DNA of 8,383 bases from Azonexus sp. (GCA_030697085.1 JAUYQT010000395.1:1-8383), one strand, 5' to 3'. Numbered from the stretch's first letter, positions 1-5,950 are shown. Translations and numbers: made by a program. The notes: a model not told the origin generated them from the letters alone.

Positions 1-24
1 CTGAAGTGGTGGCGTATCTGGCAT
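1..24 (-). CDS. possible 5' end of a leftward gene running off the window
   Basis: On the minus strand an ATG at 22-24 is preceded by GGGAG (31-35 on the plus strand as ctccc) with a 6-base spacer, a good ribosome binding site. Only eight codons are visible (MPDTPPLQ) before the window ends, so no product can be named. The plus strand reads open here in one frame to a TAG at 73-75, which could equally be the tail of a rightward gene. The call rests only on the ribosome binding site and is weak. Confidence 0.3.
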
Positions 25-400
25 TTGGTGCTCCCGTCAGTGGTTAAAGAGCGGAGTGGTGGCCGGCACCGGTAGCGCTTGAGATCAAGGCCGGCCGTGC
101 TCAATGTCGAATGCGGGCAGGTTTCCTGCAATACGACTCCGCTCGTTCATCAATACCTCATCAACCTTGCCCGGACTGTTCGCGAAGGCACATAGCGGTG
201 AAAAATGTCGCGGCTGTCATCTCGCCCGGATTGTTTTTGAGACAGCAGATTTTTTGTTTCAGCATAAATTTCGACGCTGATTTTATTGGCGCGGACGGAT
301 TCAGCTTTATGGGTGGCAGCGTACAGAGCGCAATCAATTTCATCGCTAATCTTGGTTTAGTGAGTGCTGGATTGAAAAGTTCGGTGCTTTCTACCCAACC
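25..400. other. gene-poor leader upstream of csbD-like gene
   Basis: I see no convincing gene here. Open frames on both strands lack ribosome binding sites and resemble no family, and the longest plus-strand one would run into the CsbD gene. The stretch holds a GGCCGGC/GCCGGCC inverted repeat (61-67 with 90-96, 22-base loop) and a weak stem TGAGACA/TGTTTCA near 238-260. The promoter for the downstream stress gene should lie in the right half, but no clear -35/-10 pair stands out, which would also be the case for an alternative sigma factor. Confidence 0.5.
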
Positions 401-417
401 ATTAAAAGGAGCACACC

Positions 418-603
418 ATGAACAAGGATCAAGCCAAGGGTCGCGTTGAAGAAGCCAAGGGCAAAGTGAAGGAAGTCGCCGGCAAGGTTGTTGGCAACAA
501 GGAGCTGGAGGTGAAAGGCAAGATTCAGAATTCCGGCGGAAAAATTCAATCGGCCTATGGCGATCTCAAGGAAGACCTGAAGGACGCGGCCAAGGGCAAG
601 TAA
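418..603 (+). CDS. CsbD family stress protein
   Basis: This 61-residue, highly charged, Lys/Glu/Gly-rich protein opens MNKDQAKGRVEEAKGKVKE, the hallmark of the CsbD-like family (YjbJ type in enterobacteria). It then repeats the pattern in a second half with GKIQSAYGDLKED. Family members are small, soluble, probably helical proteins strongly induced in general stress and stationary phase; their molecular job is not established. There is no signal peptide or membrane segment, so a cytoplasmic location is expected. The start is fixed by AAGGAG at 406-411, six bases before the ATG. Length is normal for the family. The PRC-barrel gene follows 84 bases downstream on the same strand, and the two probably share a transcript ending at the terminator near 1160. 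Confidence 0.93.
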   Translation: MNKDQAKGRVEEAKGKVKEVAGKVVGNKELEVKGKIQNSGGKIQSAYGDLKEDLKDAAKGK

Positions 604-687
604 AACCGGCAGCGTTTGTCGGATAGAGGGCTGTCGGTAGCGACTGATGGCAAATGGCGATTTCTAATTATTTGAATGGAGCATCAA

Positions 688-1086
688 ATGAATAATGAAA
701 CAATCAATCCCGGCGTACTTGGTGTTGGCAGGCTCAACGCAAGGGTACTGAGTGCCAGTTCGCTGGCTGGTGACGATGTTTATGACCCGAAGGGCGAGAA
801 GTTGGGCAGCGTCAAGGAAATCATGCTGGACATTCAGGCCGGCAAAATCAGTTACGTGGTGCTGTCCTTTGGCGGTTTTCTCAGCGTTGGTGAAAAACTG
901 TTTGCCGTGCCATGGAGCGCGCTGACGGTTGATACGGAAAACAGGCGTCTGGTCATGGATACCAACGAAGAGCGCCTGAATGAAGCCCCGGGATTCGACA
1001 AGGATAACTGGCCGAATATGGCTGATCCAGCCTGGGAAAAAACGGTTCATGCCTATTACGGTACGCAAGTAGATACGACGTACTGA
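688..1086 (+). CDS. PRC-barrel domain protein
   Basis: A 132-residue soluble protein with a PRC-barrel domain covering about residues 18-85. The domain contains a VYDPKGEKLGSVKEIMLD segment, then KISYVVLSFGG and EKLFAVPWSAL, the usual beta-barrel strands. The C-terminal tail with GFDKDNWPNMADPAWE and HAYYG is typical of the small stand-alone bacterial PRC proteins found with stress genes. PRC barrels occur in RimM, photosynthetic reaction centre H subunit and many small proteins of unknown role, so the biochemical role here is not known. I chose ATG 688 over the in-frame ATG at 676, because the GGAGC at 678-682 is the ribosome binding site for 688 and lies inside the longer reading. It lies downstream of the CsbD gene and is closed by a strong terminator. 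Confidence 0.9.
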   Translation: MNNETINPGVLGVGRLNARVLSASSLAGDDVYDPKGEKLGSVKEIMLDIQAGKISYVVLSFGGFLSVGEKLFAVPWSALTVDTENRRLVMDTNEERLNEAPGFDKDNWPNMADPAWEKTVHAYYGTQVDTTY

Positions 1087-1125
1087 ATAGCCCGGCGATA
1101 AACCCCAACGCCAAGCGCCAGCATT

Positions 1126-1167
1126 AAGCCGCCCCACACCAGAAACTGGTGTGGGGCGGCTTTTTAT
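1126..1167 (+). terminator. strong intrinsic terminator after PRC-barrel gene
   Basis: A perfect 15-bp stem (GCCGCCCCACACCAG at 1128-1142 with its complement at 1146-1160) closes on an AAA loop and is followed directly by TTTTTAT. Flanking AA (1126-1127) can pair with the first two Ts. It sits 40 bases past the PRC-barrel stop. In the minus direction the stem is followed by TTAATG rather than a T run, so it should work mainly for the plus-strand transcript. It may still stall transcripts from the convergent BON gene. Confidence 0.95.
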
Positions 1168-1269
1168 GTGATGTAGGCTTGTTGCTACGGTAAACGCTAA
1201 AAAATACTAAAAATCTCTGGATACAGGGCGTCTTCAATACAGACAGCTCGAATTCGCTGGCGTAGCGGC

Positions 1270-1584
1270 TTACTTGCCGGTGACCACCTTGATTTGATTG
1301 TTGACCGAGGTCACGCCTTGCACGTTGCGTGCAATTGAAGCGGCTTTATCCGAGGCGGCCTGTGACTTGACGGTGCCGCTGAGTACGACTTCACCCTTTT
1401 TGTCGGTATCGACGCCAATGTGCACCAGGCTCTCCATCTTTTCAGCGGCCAGTTCAGCTTTTACCTTGGTCGTGATGACTGAGTCCTTGACGTAAGTGGT
1501 CGCTGCAGAGTCAGCGGTGTAGCCCATAGTCGGCAACATGAACAGGCCGGCGATCAGGCAGGTGGCAGCAATTTTGGCTTTCAT
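1270..1584 (-). CDS. secreted BON-domain protein (OsmY-like, single BON)
   Basis: A 104-residue protein with an N-terminal Sec signal peptide: KAK, then a hydrophobic run over about residues 5-20, with probable cleavage after GYTA at residue 24. One BON domain follows at about residues 33-101. The BON pattern is clear: DSVITTKVKAEL, then VHIGVDTDKKGEVVLSG, then VQGVTSVNNQIKVV. BON domains bind phospholipid surfaces, and OsmY-type proteins are periplasmic and induced by osmotic and stationary-phase stress. OsmY itself carries two BON domains, so this single-domain protein is a relative and not OsmY. The ATG at 1584 is preceded by AAAAGGA (1594-1600 on the plus strand) with a 9-base spacer. It converges on the CsbD/PRC pair and lies divergent to the region leading to the cardiolipin synthase. 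Confidence 0.92.
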   Translation of the reverse strand: MKAKIAATCLIAGLFMLPTMGYTADSAATTYVKDSVITTKVKAELAAEKMESLVHIGVDTDKKGEVVLSGTVKSQAASDKAASIARNVQGVTSVNNQIKVVTGK

Positions 1585-1632
1585 GATTTTGTATCCTTTT
1601 CAGTTAAAAGATGAAGCTGGGGAGAGTGCGGC

Positions 1633-1875
1633 ATGGACAAAATGGGAATTCCAGTGTTTCGGACTATCCATGGCGACGACATTGCCTTGATGGCTTGCGC
1701 CGAGCTTTGTCGTGAGATCAAGTTTCCGCTGCAAAAACCAGATGTTCTGTACGCCGGGGCGCATATGCCGCAAGTTCATTCTTGGCGCGACAGGGCTGGT
1801 TTTTCAGCCGAGTCTCATTTGTGCGCCATCGAACAGAGGTGGTGGGCGGCAAGGTGTAGCTTCGGCGTGGTGTGA
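1633..1875 (+). CDS. uncertain 80-codon ORF, no family recognised
   Basis: This reading frame begins MDKMGIPVFRTIHGDDIAL and has a decent ribosome binding site (GGGGAG at 1619-1624, eight bases before the ATG). The first half has ordinary codon use, but the second half (rich in W, R, H, C) looks less like a real protein. I recognise no domain, signal peptide or membrane segment. It lies head to head with the BON gene, whose promoter should fall inside its first 60-100 bases, which argues against it. It could be a genuine small protein, a decayed gene, or chance. Its stop (1873-1875) is directly followed by an inverted repeat at 1877-1900. Confidence 0.22.
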   Translation: MDKMGIPVFRTIHGDDIALMACAELCREIKFPLQKPDVLYAGAHMPQVHSWRDRAGFSAESHLCAIEQRWWAARCSFGVV

Positions 1876-1876
1876 G

Positions 1877-1900
1877 GCGGGTGAAAATTCACCAGCCCGC
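1877..1900. repeat. inverted repeat upstream of cardiolipin synthase gene
   Basis: GGTGAA at 1880-1885 and TTCACC at 1888-1893 form a near-perfect palindrome. It is flanked by GCG (1877-1879) and CGC (1898-1900), which extend the fold with a small bulge; alternatively GCGGG at 1877-1881 pairs with CCCGC at 1896-1900. No T run follows in either direction, so it is not a standard terminator. Its position about 95 bases before the phospholipase D-type gene suits an operator or a leader stem-loop; this is inference. Confidence 0.4.
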
Positions 1901-1995
1901 GGATGTTGATCAAGCAGCCAGAAGAAAGCCATGAACGATTCAATCCTTGTTCTGCGCGGCAGACCTGACCGGTATTAAGTGCCGGTGATCAGGAT

Positions 1996-3432
1996 ATGCC
2001 AGCGCAGCCAGCCCTTCTTTCAACAGTCTCCGCCGCACGGGCGAAGGGTCTCCGCTGCCTGAAATTTGCTGTGCCGAGCCTCATTTTCCTGATCGGTAGC
2101 TGTGCGTGTGCCGAGTTGCCGGACAGCAAGGCGATCATTGCGCGCCACACCGAGCAGGTCGCCCGCTTTGAAAATGTCAGCGGCCCACTCAGTGTCCGGA
2201 AAAGCGCCGCAATCCTCGCTGATCTCAAGGCAAAGTCGGGCGACATCGACATTCTCGACAAACAGATCGCGCTGGAACAGGCCATCGTCGGCAGTCCGCT
2301 GGTGGTCGGCAACAAAGTCACGCTGCTGCAGGACGGTGCCGCCACCTATGCGGCGATGTTTGCCGCTATCCGCAAGGCTCGGGACCATATCAATCTGGAG
2401 TCCTACATCATTGATGATGACGAGATCGGGCGACAGTTCGCTGATTTGTTGCTGGCGCAGCAAGCCAGGGGCATTCAGGTTAACGTGATCTATGACAGCG
2501 TCGGCGCCATCAATACGCCGCAAGCCTACTTTGCGCGCCTGCGGGCCGGCGGCATTGCAGTGCTTGAATTCAATCCGATCAACCCGCTGGCGGCGAAAAA
2601 GGAATGGCTGCTCAATAACCGCGACCACCGCAAACTGCTGGTCGTTGATGGTTTGGTCGCCTTCATTGGCGGCATCAATATCAGCAGTGTTTACTCCTCG
2701 GGCTCGGCCACCAAGCGCCCGCGCAATGCTGCGGTCAACACCGTTGCCTGGCGCGATACCGACCTGCAGATCGAGGGCCCGGTGGTCGCCGAGTTGCAGA
2801 AGCTGTTCATCGAAACCTGGGAAAAGCAACAGGGCAAAGCGCTGGCCGCGAAAGCCTATTTCCCGGCCCTGAAAGTCCGGGGAAAAGACATCGTGCGTGC
2901 CATCGGCAGCACGCCCGACGATCCCTACAGCCTGATCTACCTGACACTGCTCTCAGCAATCGGCAATGCCGAAAAACAGATACAACTCACCAATGCCTAT
3001 TTCGTCCCTGATCCGCAACTCCTCAAGGCCCTGAGCGACGCCGCCGGGCGGGGTGTTGAGGTCAAACTTATTTTGCCCAGCCACTCCGATTCTGAAATTG
3101 TCTTTCATGCCGGGCGCTCGCACTACGCCGCGCTGCTGAAAGCCGGCGTCAAAATCTACGAACGCCAGGGCGCGCTGTTGCACTCGAAAACTGCGCTGAT
3201 CGATGGTGTCTGGTCCTGCGTCGGCTCAACCAACCTTGATTGGCGCAGCTTTCTCGATAACGATGAAGTGAATGCGGTCATCCTCGGGCGCGAGTTTGCC
3301 CAACAAATGCAGGGCATGATTGACCGAGATCTCGCTGCTTCGGTGGCGATTGATTTACCGGGCTGGGAAAATCGTTCGCTGCTCTTCCGCGCCAAGGAAT
3401 GGGGCGCCCGGCTGTTTCAGCGGCTGCTCTAA
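1996..3432 (+). CDS. cardiolipin synthase / phospholipase D family protein with export signal
   Basis: A 478-residue protein with two PLD catalytic motifs: H211-R-K213...D218 followed by GGINIS, and H396-S-K398...D403 followed by GSTNLDWRSF. Upstream of the second motif, NAYFVPDPQLLKAL resembles the PYFVPD segment of bacterial cardiolipin synthases. These enzymes join phosphatidylglycerol with a second phospholipid to make cardiolipin. The two transmembrane helices of ClsA are absent. Instead a hydrophobic segment (about residues 23-39) ends either in a lipobox-like IGSC (C36) or a Sec site ACA|E (39/40), so export or membrane anchoring is likely. The start at 1996 is the first one after an in-frame stop at 1966-1968, with only a weak ribosome binding site. 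A periplasmic phospholipase D is the alternative. The general family is certain; the exact substrate is not. Confidence 0.9.
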   Translation: MPAQPALLSTVSAARAKGLRCLKFAVPSLIFLIGSCACAELPDSKAIIARHTEQVARFENVSGPLSVRKSAAILADLKAKSGDIDILDKQIALEQAIVGSPLVVGNKVTLLQDGAATYAAMFAAIRKARDHINLESYIIDDDEIGRQFADLLLAQQARGIQVNVIYDSVGAINTPQAYFARLRAGGIAVLEFNPINPLAAKKEWLLNNRDHRKLLVVDGLVAFIGGINISSVYSSGSATKRPRNAAVNTVAWRDTDLQIEGPVVAELQKLFIETWEKQQGKALAAKAYFPALKVRGKDIVRAIGSTPDDPYSLIYLTLLSAIGNAEKQIQLTNAYFVPDPQLLKALSDAAGRGVEVKLILPSHSDSEIVFHAGRSHYAALLKAGVKIYERQGALLHSKTALIDGVWSCVGSTNLDWRSFLDNDEVNAVILGREFAQQMQGMIDRDLAASVAIDLPGWENRSLLFRAKEWGARLFQRLL

Positions 3433-3503
3433 GTGCGCTCGCGCACCGTCGCGGCAAATCGTTCTCGATAAGCTAAAAACTGGTAATCAAGGGACAGATC
3501 AAG

Positions 3504-4091
3504 ATGAATTCAGCGATAAAAACCTTCCCGATTGTTTGCATCGGCGGTTCAGCCGGCGGCCTGGATGCCTACATTCGGCTGTTGGAAAATCTGCCAGCTG
3601 ACATGGGTGTGGCGATTGTCATCGTCAATCACATCACCATCATGCCGACGCAACTCCATACCGTGCTGCCACGCTTCACAACGATGCCAGTGGAACTGAT
3701 CTCCGAAAATTTAGAGATCGTGCCCAACCGGATTTACATCATCCCGGCTAATCGGGATCTGCACCTCGAGGATGGCGAGTTTCAACTCAGGCCCATCTCG
3801 AAACCGCGAGGCTGGCCGGATGTCATCACGGTTTTCCTACGTTCGCTAACCCGTTATTGGGACGGCAAGCTGATTGCCGTGATTGTCTCCGGCTACGACG
3901 GTGACGGGGCCGCCGCCTTGTGCGGCATACAGGAAGTGGGCGGCATCACCATCGCGCAGAAGTTGAGTACCGCCGTCCAGCCTGATATGCCGGAGAGCGC
4001 CATTGAGAGTGGCTGCATCGACTTCATCTTGTCGCCGGAAGATATCGCCAAGGAAATTATCCGCATTGCCCAACGGGATAATCAAGCCTAA
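3504..4091 (+). CDS. stand-alone CheB-type methylesterase domain protein
   Basis: A 195-residue protein consisting only of the CheB C-terminal catalytic domain, with no N-terminal receiver. The catalytic triad is present: S16 in IGGSAGGLDAY, H43 in VIVNH and D134 in SGYDGDGAAAL. CheB hydrolyses methyl-glutamate (and deamidates glutamine) on chemoreceptors. The motifs differ from classical CheB: GGSAGG in place of GASTGG, NH where QH is common, and GYDGDG where GMGxDG is usual. The first change is also seen in CheB-CheR fusions. No CheR, receptor or other Che gene is visible nearby. The ATG has AGGGACAG (3490-3497) upstream with good spacing. It follows the cardiolipin synthase gene by 71 bases and precedes a GGDEF protein, so it may serve a non-flagellar signalling path. 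The domain is certain, the target unknown. Confidence 0.9.
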   Translation: MNSAIKTFPIVCIGGSAGGLDAYIRLLENLPADMGVAIVIVNHITIMPTQLHTVLPRFTTMPVELISENLEIVPNRIYIIPANRDLHLEDGEFQLRPISKPRGWPDVITVFLRSLTRYWDGKLIAVIVSGYDGDGAAALCGIQEVGGITIAQKLSTAVQPDMPESAIESGCIDFILSPEDIAKEIIRIAQRDNQA

Positions 4092-4093
4092 AA

Positions 4094-4129
4094 GCCTGAG
4101 TCAGAACCCTCAAGGCCGCTGAATCAGGC
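4094..4129 (+). terminator. stem-loop after CheB gene, possible weak terminator
   Basis: GCCTGAGTCAG (4094-4104) pairs with CTGAATCAGGC (4119-4129), giving 11 positions with one central mismatch and a 14-base loop. It starts 2 bases after the CheB stop codon. The T-rich stretch (gctttt) comes only about 9 bases after the stem, so it is not a textbook intrinsic terminator; it could be a weak terminator or a 3'-end stabilising structure. Past it, 4130-4317 is noticeably AT-rich and probably carries the promoter of the GGDEF gene. Confidence 0.4.
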
Positions 4130-4317
4130 AGTGCGTTGCTTTTCAAAGCTTTTACGAACGATTGGCAAAATCGAATTGCTCAGGATCAACGCGTGTGACC
4201 AGATAAGCAAAATCTCACAATATATCAAAAAAGTCGTATTTGACATTGCTACGCAAAGCATCAAAGCCTATCCTGAACGTGTAATTTTTCTTCGACACAC
4301 CAACCGGTTGTCCGTAA

Positions 4318-5337
4318 ATGCCAGCAGATCGCCAGCAGCTGATTCAATCGCTATTTGATGCCTACATCGAGATGTACGCATTACGTGACGACCGTTTGAC
4401 GGCGTGTTTTAGTGAAAGCTTCAGCGGTTACACGGGCGGTGGTGATTTCCTCGTCAAGGACCGTGAGGCTTGGGTAAAGATTACCCGGCAGGATTTCTCC
4501 CAGGTCACTGAGCCTATCCGCATCGAAATGCTGGACCTCTCGATGCAGGATCTCAGTGAGGATGTTGTCCTGGTGACTGCCCTTTTCCATATTCATTTAC
4601 CGACCAACGATCAGATTCTTTCCAGTGAAACGGCGCGCCTGGTGCTGGTTTTTCGGTGTGAAGGCGAGGACTGGAAGATTGTGCATAGTGGTATTTCCAT
4701 CCCTTATCACCTTGTTCAAGCCGGTGAGGTCTACCCGCTCAAGGGTTTGCAGGAACGCAACGAGCGGCTCGAAGCACTGGTTGATAAGCGGACACGGGAG
4801 CTGGAGGCGCTCAATAACAAGCTGGAGCAGTTGAGCAATACGGACGGTCTGACCGGCATTGCAAACCGTCGCAGCCTGGATCGCATCCTTGCGCTGGAAT
4901 GGAACCGTGCCCAGCGGGCGGGTACGCCGCTCGCCTTGGTCATGCTGGACGTCGATAGCTTCAAGCATTTCAATGACCACTATGGTCATCTGGCCGGTGA
5001 CGACTGTCTGCGTGCCCTGGCTCAGGCCTTGGGCAAGGCCGACCGGCGTGCTGGCGAACTGGTGGCGCGTTTTGGGGGCGAGGAATTTGTGGTTTTGTTA
5101 CCGGATACAACCTTGTCCGAAGCGCTGGAGGCCGCTCAGCGTATGCAGCATGAAGTCTGGTCGCTGGCCATACCGCATGCAGAAACCACCCCCGGCATTG
5201 TCACGTTCAGCCTTGGCGTGGCTAGTCTGGTACCCGCCAGAGAGCATCTCCCGGAAGAGCTGGTTCGTCAGGCCGACACAGCGCTCTACCGAGCCAAAGC
5301 CGCCGGGCGAAATTGCATAAGCGCGGCGGTAAGTTAA
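4318..5337 (+). CDS. SnoaL/NTF2-like plus GGDEF diguanylate cyclase
   Basis: A 339-residue soluble protein in three parts. Residues 5-130 form a SnoaL/NTF2-like fold, ending in the typical VFRCEGEDWKIVHSGIS. Residues 142-175 form a charged coiled-coil linker. Residues 175-335 form a GGDEF domain opening NTDGLTGIANRRSLD. The active site is intact: metal aspartate D211 in MLDVDSFKHFND and the GGEEF signature at 253-257. It should therefore make cyclic di-GMP from two GTP. The inhibitory-site position holds R244-A-G-E247 instead of RxxD, so product inhibition may be altered. There is no transmembrane segment, so the SnoaL-like part is probably a cytoplasmic small-molecule or dimerisation sensor. 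The ATG follows an in-frame stop immediately (4315-4317) and has no clear ribosome binding site; M19 (4372) is an alternative start, though it would clip the SnoaL fold. Confidence 0.93.
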   Translation: MPADRQQLIQSLFDAYIEMYALRDDRLTACFSESFSGYTGGGDFLVKDREAWVKITRQDFSQVTEPIRIEMLDLSMQDLSEDVVLVTALFHIHLPTNDQILSSETARLVLVFRCEGEDWKIVHSGISIPYHLVQAGEVYPLKGLQERNERLEALVDKRTRELEALNNKLEQLSNTDGLTGIANRRSLDRILALEWNRAQRAGTPLALVMLDVDSFKHFNDHYGHLAGDDCLRALAQALGKADRRAGELVARFGGEEFVVLLPDTTLSEALEAAQRMQHEVWSLAIPHAETTPGIVTFSLGVASLVPAREHLPEELVRQADTALYRAKAAGRNCISAAVS

Positions 5338-5376
5338 GCCGGCGCGTTTGTATTGCTGGCGGTTTCGTCTGTTAGC

Positions 5377-5404
5377 GGCCAGCCTGATCTGATTTGGGCT
5401 GACC
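5377..5404. terminator. possible stem-loop between convergent genes
   Basis: GGCCAGCC (5377-5384) pairs with GGCTGACC (5397-5404) with one C/A mismatch and a 12-base loop. It lies between the GGDEF stop at 5337 and the DUF3309 stop at 5405-5407 of the convergent gene. There is no T run on either side, so termination activity is only a guess from position. Confidence 0.28.
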
Positions 5405-5563
5405 CTAAATCCTGCTCAATAACAACAGAATAACAAGGATGACAACGATCAGACCGATGCCGCCGCTGGGGCCGTACCCCCAACTCCGGCTATGTGGCCA
5501 GCTGGGAATTGCGCCGATCAGCATCAAAATCAGGACGATCAGCAGTATGGTTCCTAATGACAT
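5405..5563 (-). CDS. DUF3309 family small membrane protein
   Basis: A 52-residue protein read from ATG 5561-5563 to TAG 5405-5407 on the minus strand. It has a hydrophobic N-terminal helix (MSLGTILLIVLILMLIGAIP), a conserved polar centre with SWPHSRSWGYGPSGG, and a second helix of I/V/L ending LLLLSRI. This two-helix layout with the WPHSRxWGYxPSG core is the DUF3309 signature, a family of tiny inner-membrane proteins common in proteobacteria, usually near stress or envelope genes; its function is unknown. The ribosome binding site is weak (AGAAG about 7 bases before the start). It converges with the GGDEF gene. The plus-strand open frames over the same bases match nothing. Confidence 0.88.
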   Translation of the reverse strand: MSLGTILLIVLILMLIGAIPSWPHSRSWGYGPSGGIGLIVVILVILLLLSRI

Positions 5564-5621
5564 TTGTATGCTTCTGGTGCTGGCTATTCTTTGCCCGGTT
5601 AAGCAGCGAAGACATTCGATT

Positions 5622-5657
5622 TGCGTATCTCCAGATCCACGCTAATGAGGATACGCA
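5622..5657. repeat. inverted repeat upstream of DUF3309 gene
   Basis: TGCGTATC (5622-5629) and GATACGCA (5650-5657) are perfect 8-base inverted arms separated by 20 bases. They lie 59-94 bases upstream of the minus-strand DUF3309 start, in its expected promoter area. This fits a regulator binding as a dimer with half sites about two helical turns apart; which regulator cannot be read. Confidence 0.4.
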
Positions 5658-5731
5658 GCCGCCAAAAATCCTCTGTACGTCAGCACATAGACCAGGCCAA
5701 ACCGGGTGGATAAGCTGTCTCTTATTCTGGG

Positions 5732-5746
5732 TAATTCTCCGAATTA
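5732..5746. promoter_or_regulatory. short palindrome upstream of Cys-rich gene
   Basis: TAATTC-tcc-GAATTA is a perfect 6-base inverted repeat with a 3-base centre, 35 bases before the ATG at 5781. Size and place suit an operator. I cannot match it confidently to a known regulator, and an AT-rich palindrome of this length can arise by chance. Confidence 0.3.
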
Positions 5747-5780
5747 GGCGAGTTAAATCAGTGTTGGAGAGTGCATTTAA

Positions 5781-5950
5781 ATGGCGGTCAATCCCTCGCA
5801 CGAACATCGATGTCCAGTCTGTAATGGCCCGACTTATCGTGTCGCGCGGCGCTTTATAAGCTTTTTAGCCTGTTTTTTCTGGTTCACCGCTACCGTTGCC
5901 GTTCAATGCGTTGTGGCTGGGAAGGTAATTTCCGCGAAGAGCGGGAATAG
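5781..5950 (+). pseudogene. frameshifted small Cys-rich zinc-ribbon-like gene
   Basis: The ATG at 5781 (GGAGA at 5766-5770 upstream) starts MAVNPSHEHRCPVCNGPTY then RVARR, carrying a CxxC pair. In that frame the rest is an unlikely hydrophobic stretch running to a TGA at 5961-5963. In another frame, from about 5858, the bases read KLFSLFFLVHRYRCRSMRC and then GWEGN, ending at TAG 5948-5950, with the second Cys pair (CRSMRC). Joined, the halves match a family of about 50-60 residues that I know as CPVC...RVxRRxxDRLxSLFxPVxRYRCxxxxCGWEGN. The shift lies between about 5853 and 5860, where one base (or four) appears to be missing. The gene is therefore broken, mis-sequenced or, less likely, translated by frameshifting. 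The function of the intact family is unknown; it probably binds zinc. Confidence 0.72.

Noticed and set aside
111..449. Open frame running into the CsbD gene
   Set aside because: No ribosome binding site, no family resemblance, and it overlaps a certain gene in another frame.
1931..1978. 15-codon frame (MNDSILVLRGRPDRY) just before the cardiolipin synthase gene
   Set aside because: The ribosome binding site is weak and there is no sign of attenuation; a leader peptide cannot be supported.
2020..2829. Long minus-strand frame opposite the cardiolipin synthase gene
   Set aside because: A shadow of the GC-rich coding strand: no motif, and the HKD protein on the plus strand explains the bases.
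3433..3446. GTGCG-CTCG-CGCAC hairpin after the cardiolipin synthase stop
   Set aside because: Only five base pairs and no T run, so not supported as a terminator.
4162..4180. TTGGCA...TTGCT resembling a sigma-54 promoter
   Set aside because: The GG and GC elements are 12 bases apart instead of the required 10.
4240..4274. Consensus TTGACA with TATCCT before the GGDEF gene
   Set aside because: The spacer is 23 bases, too long for sigma-70; no other -10 fits the TTGACA.
4131..4358. 75-codon frame between CheB and GGDEF genes
   Set aside because: It starts from GTG in AT-rich sequence without a ribosome binding site and overlaps the SnoaL-GGDEF start; no recognisable family.
5494..5859. Plus-strand frame of 121 codons over the DUF3309 gene
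   Set aside because: It is antisense to a recognisable DUF3309 protein and matches no family.
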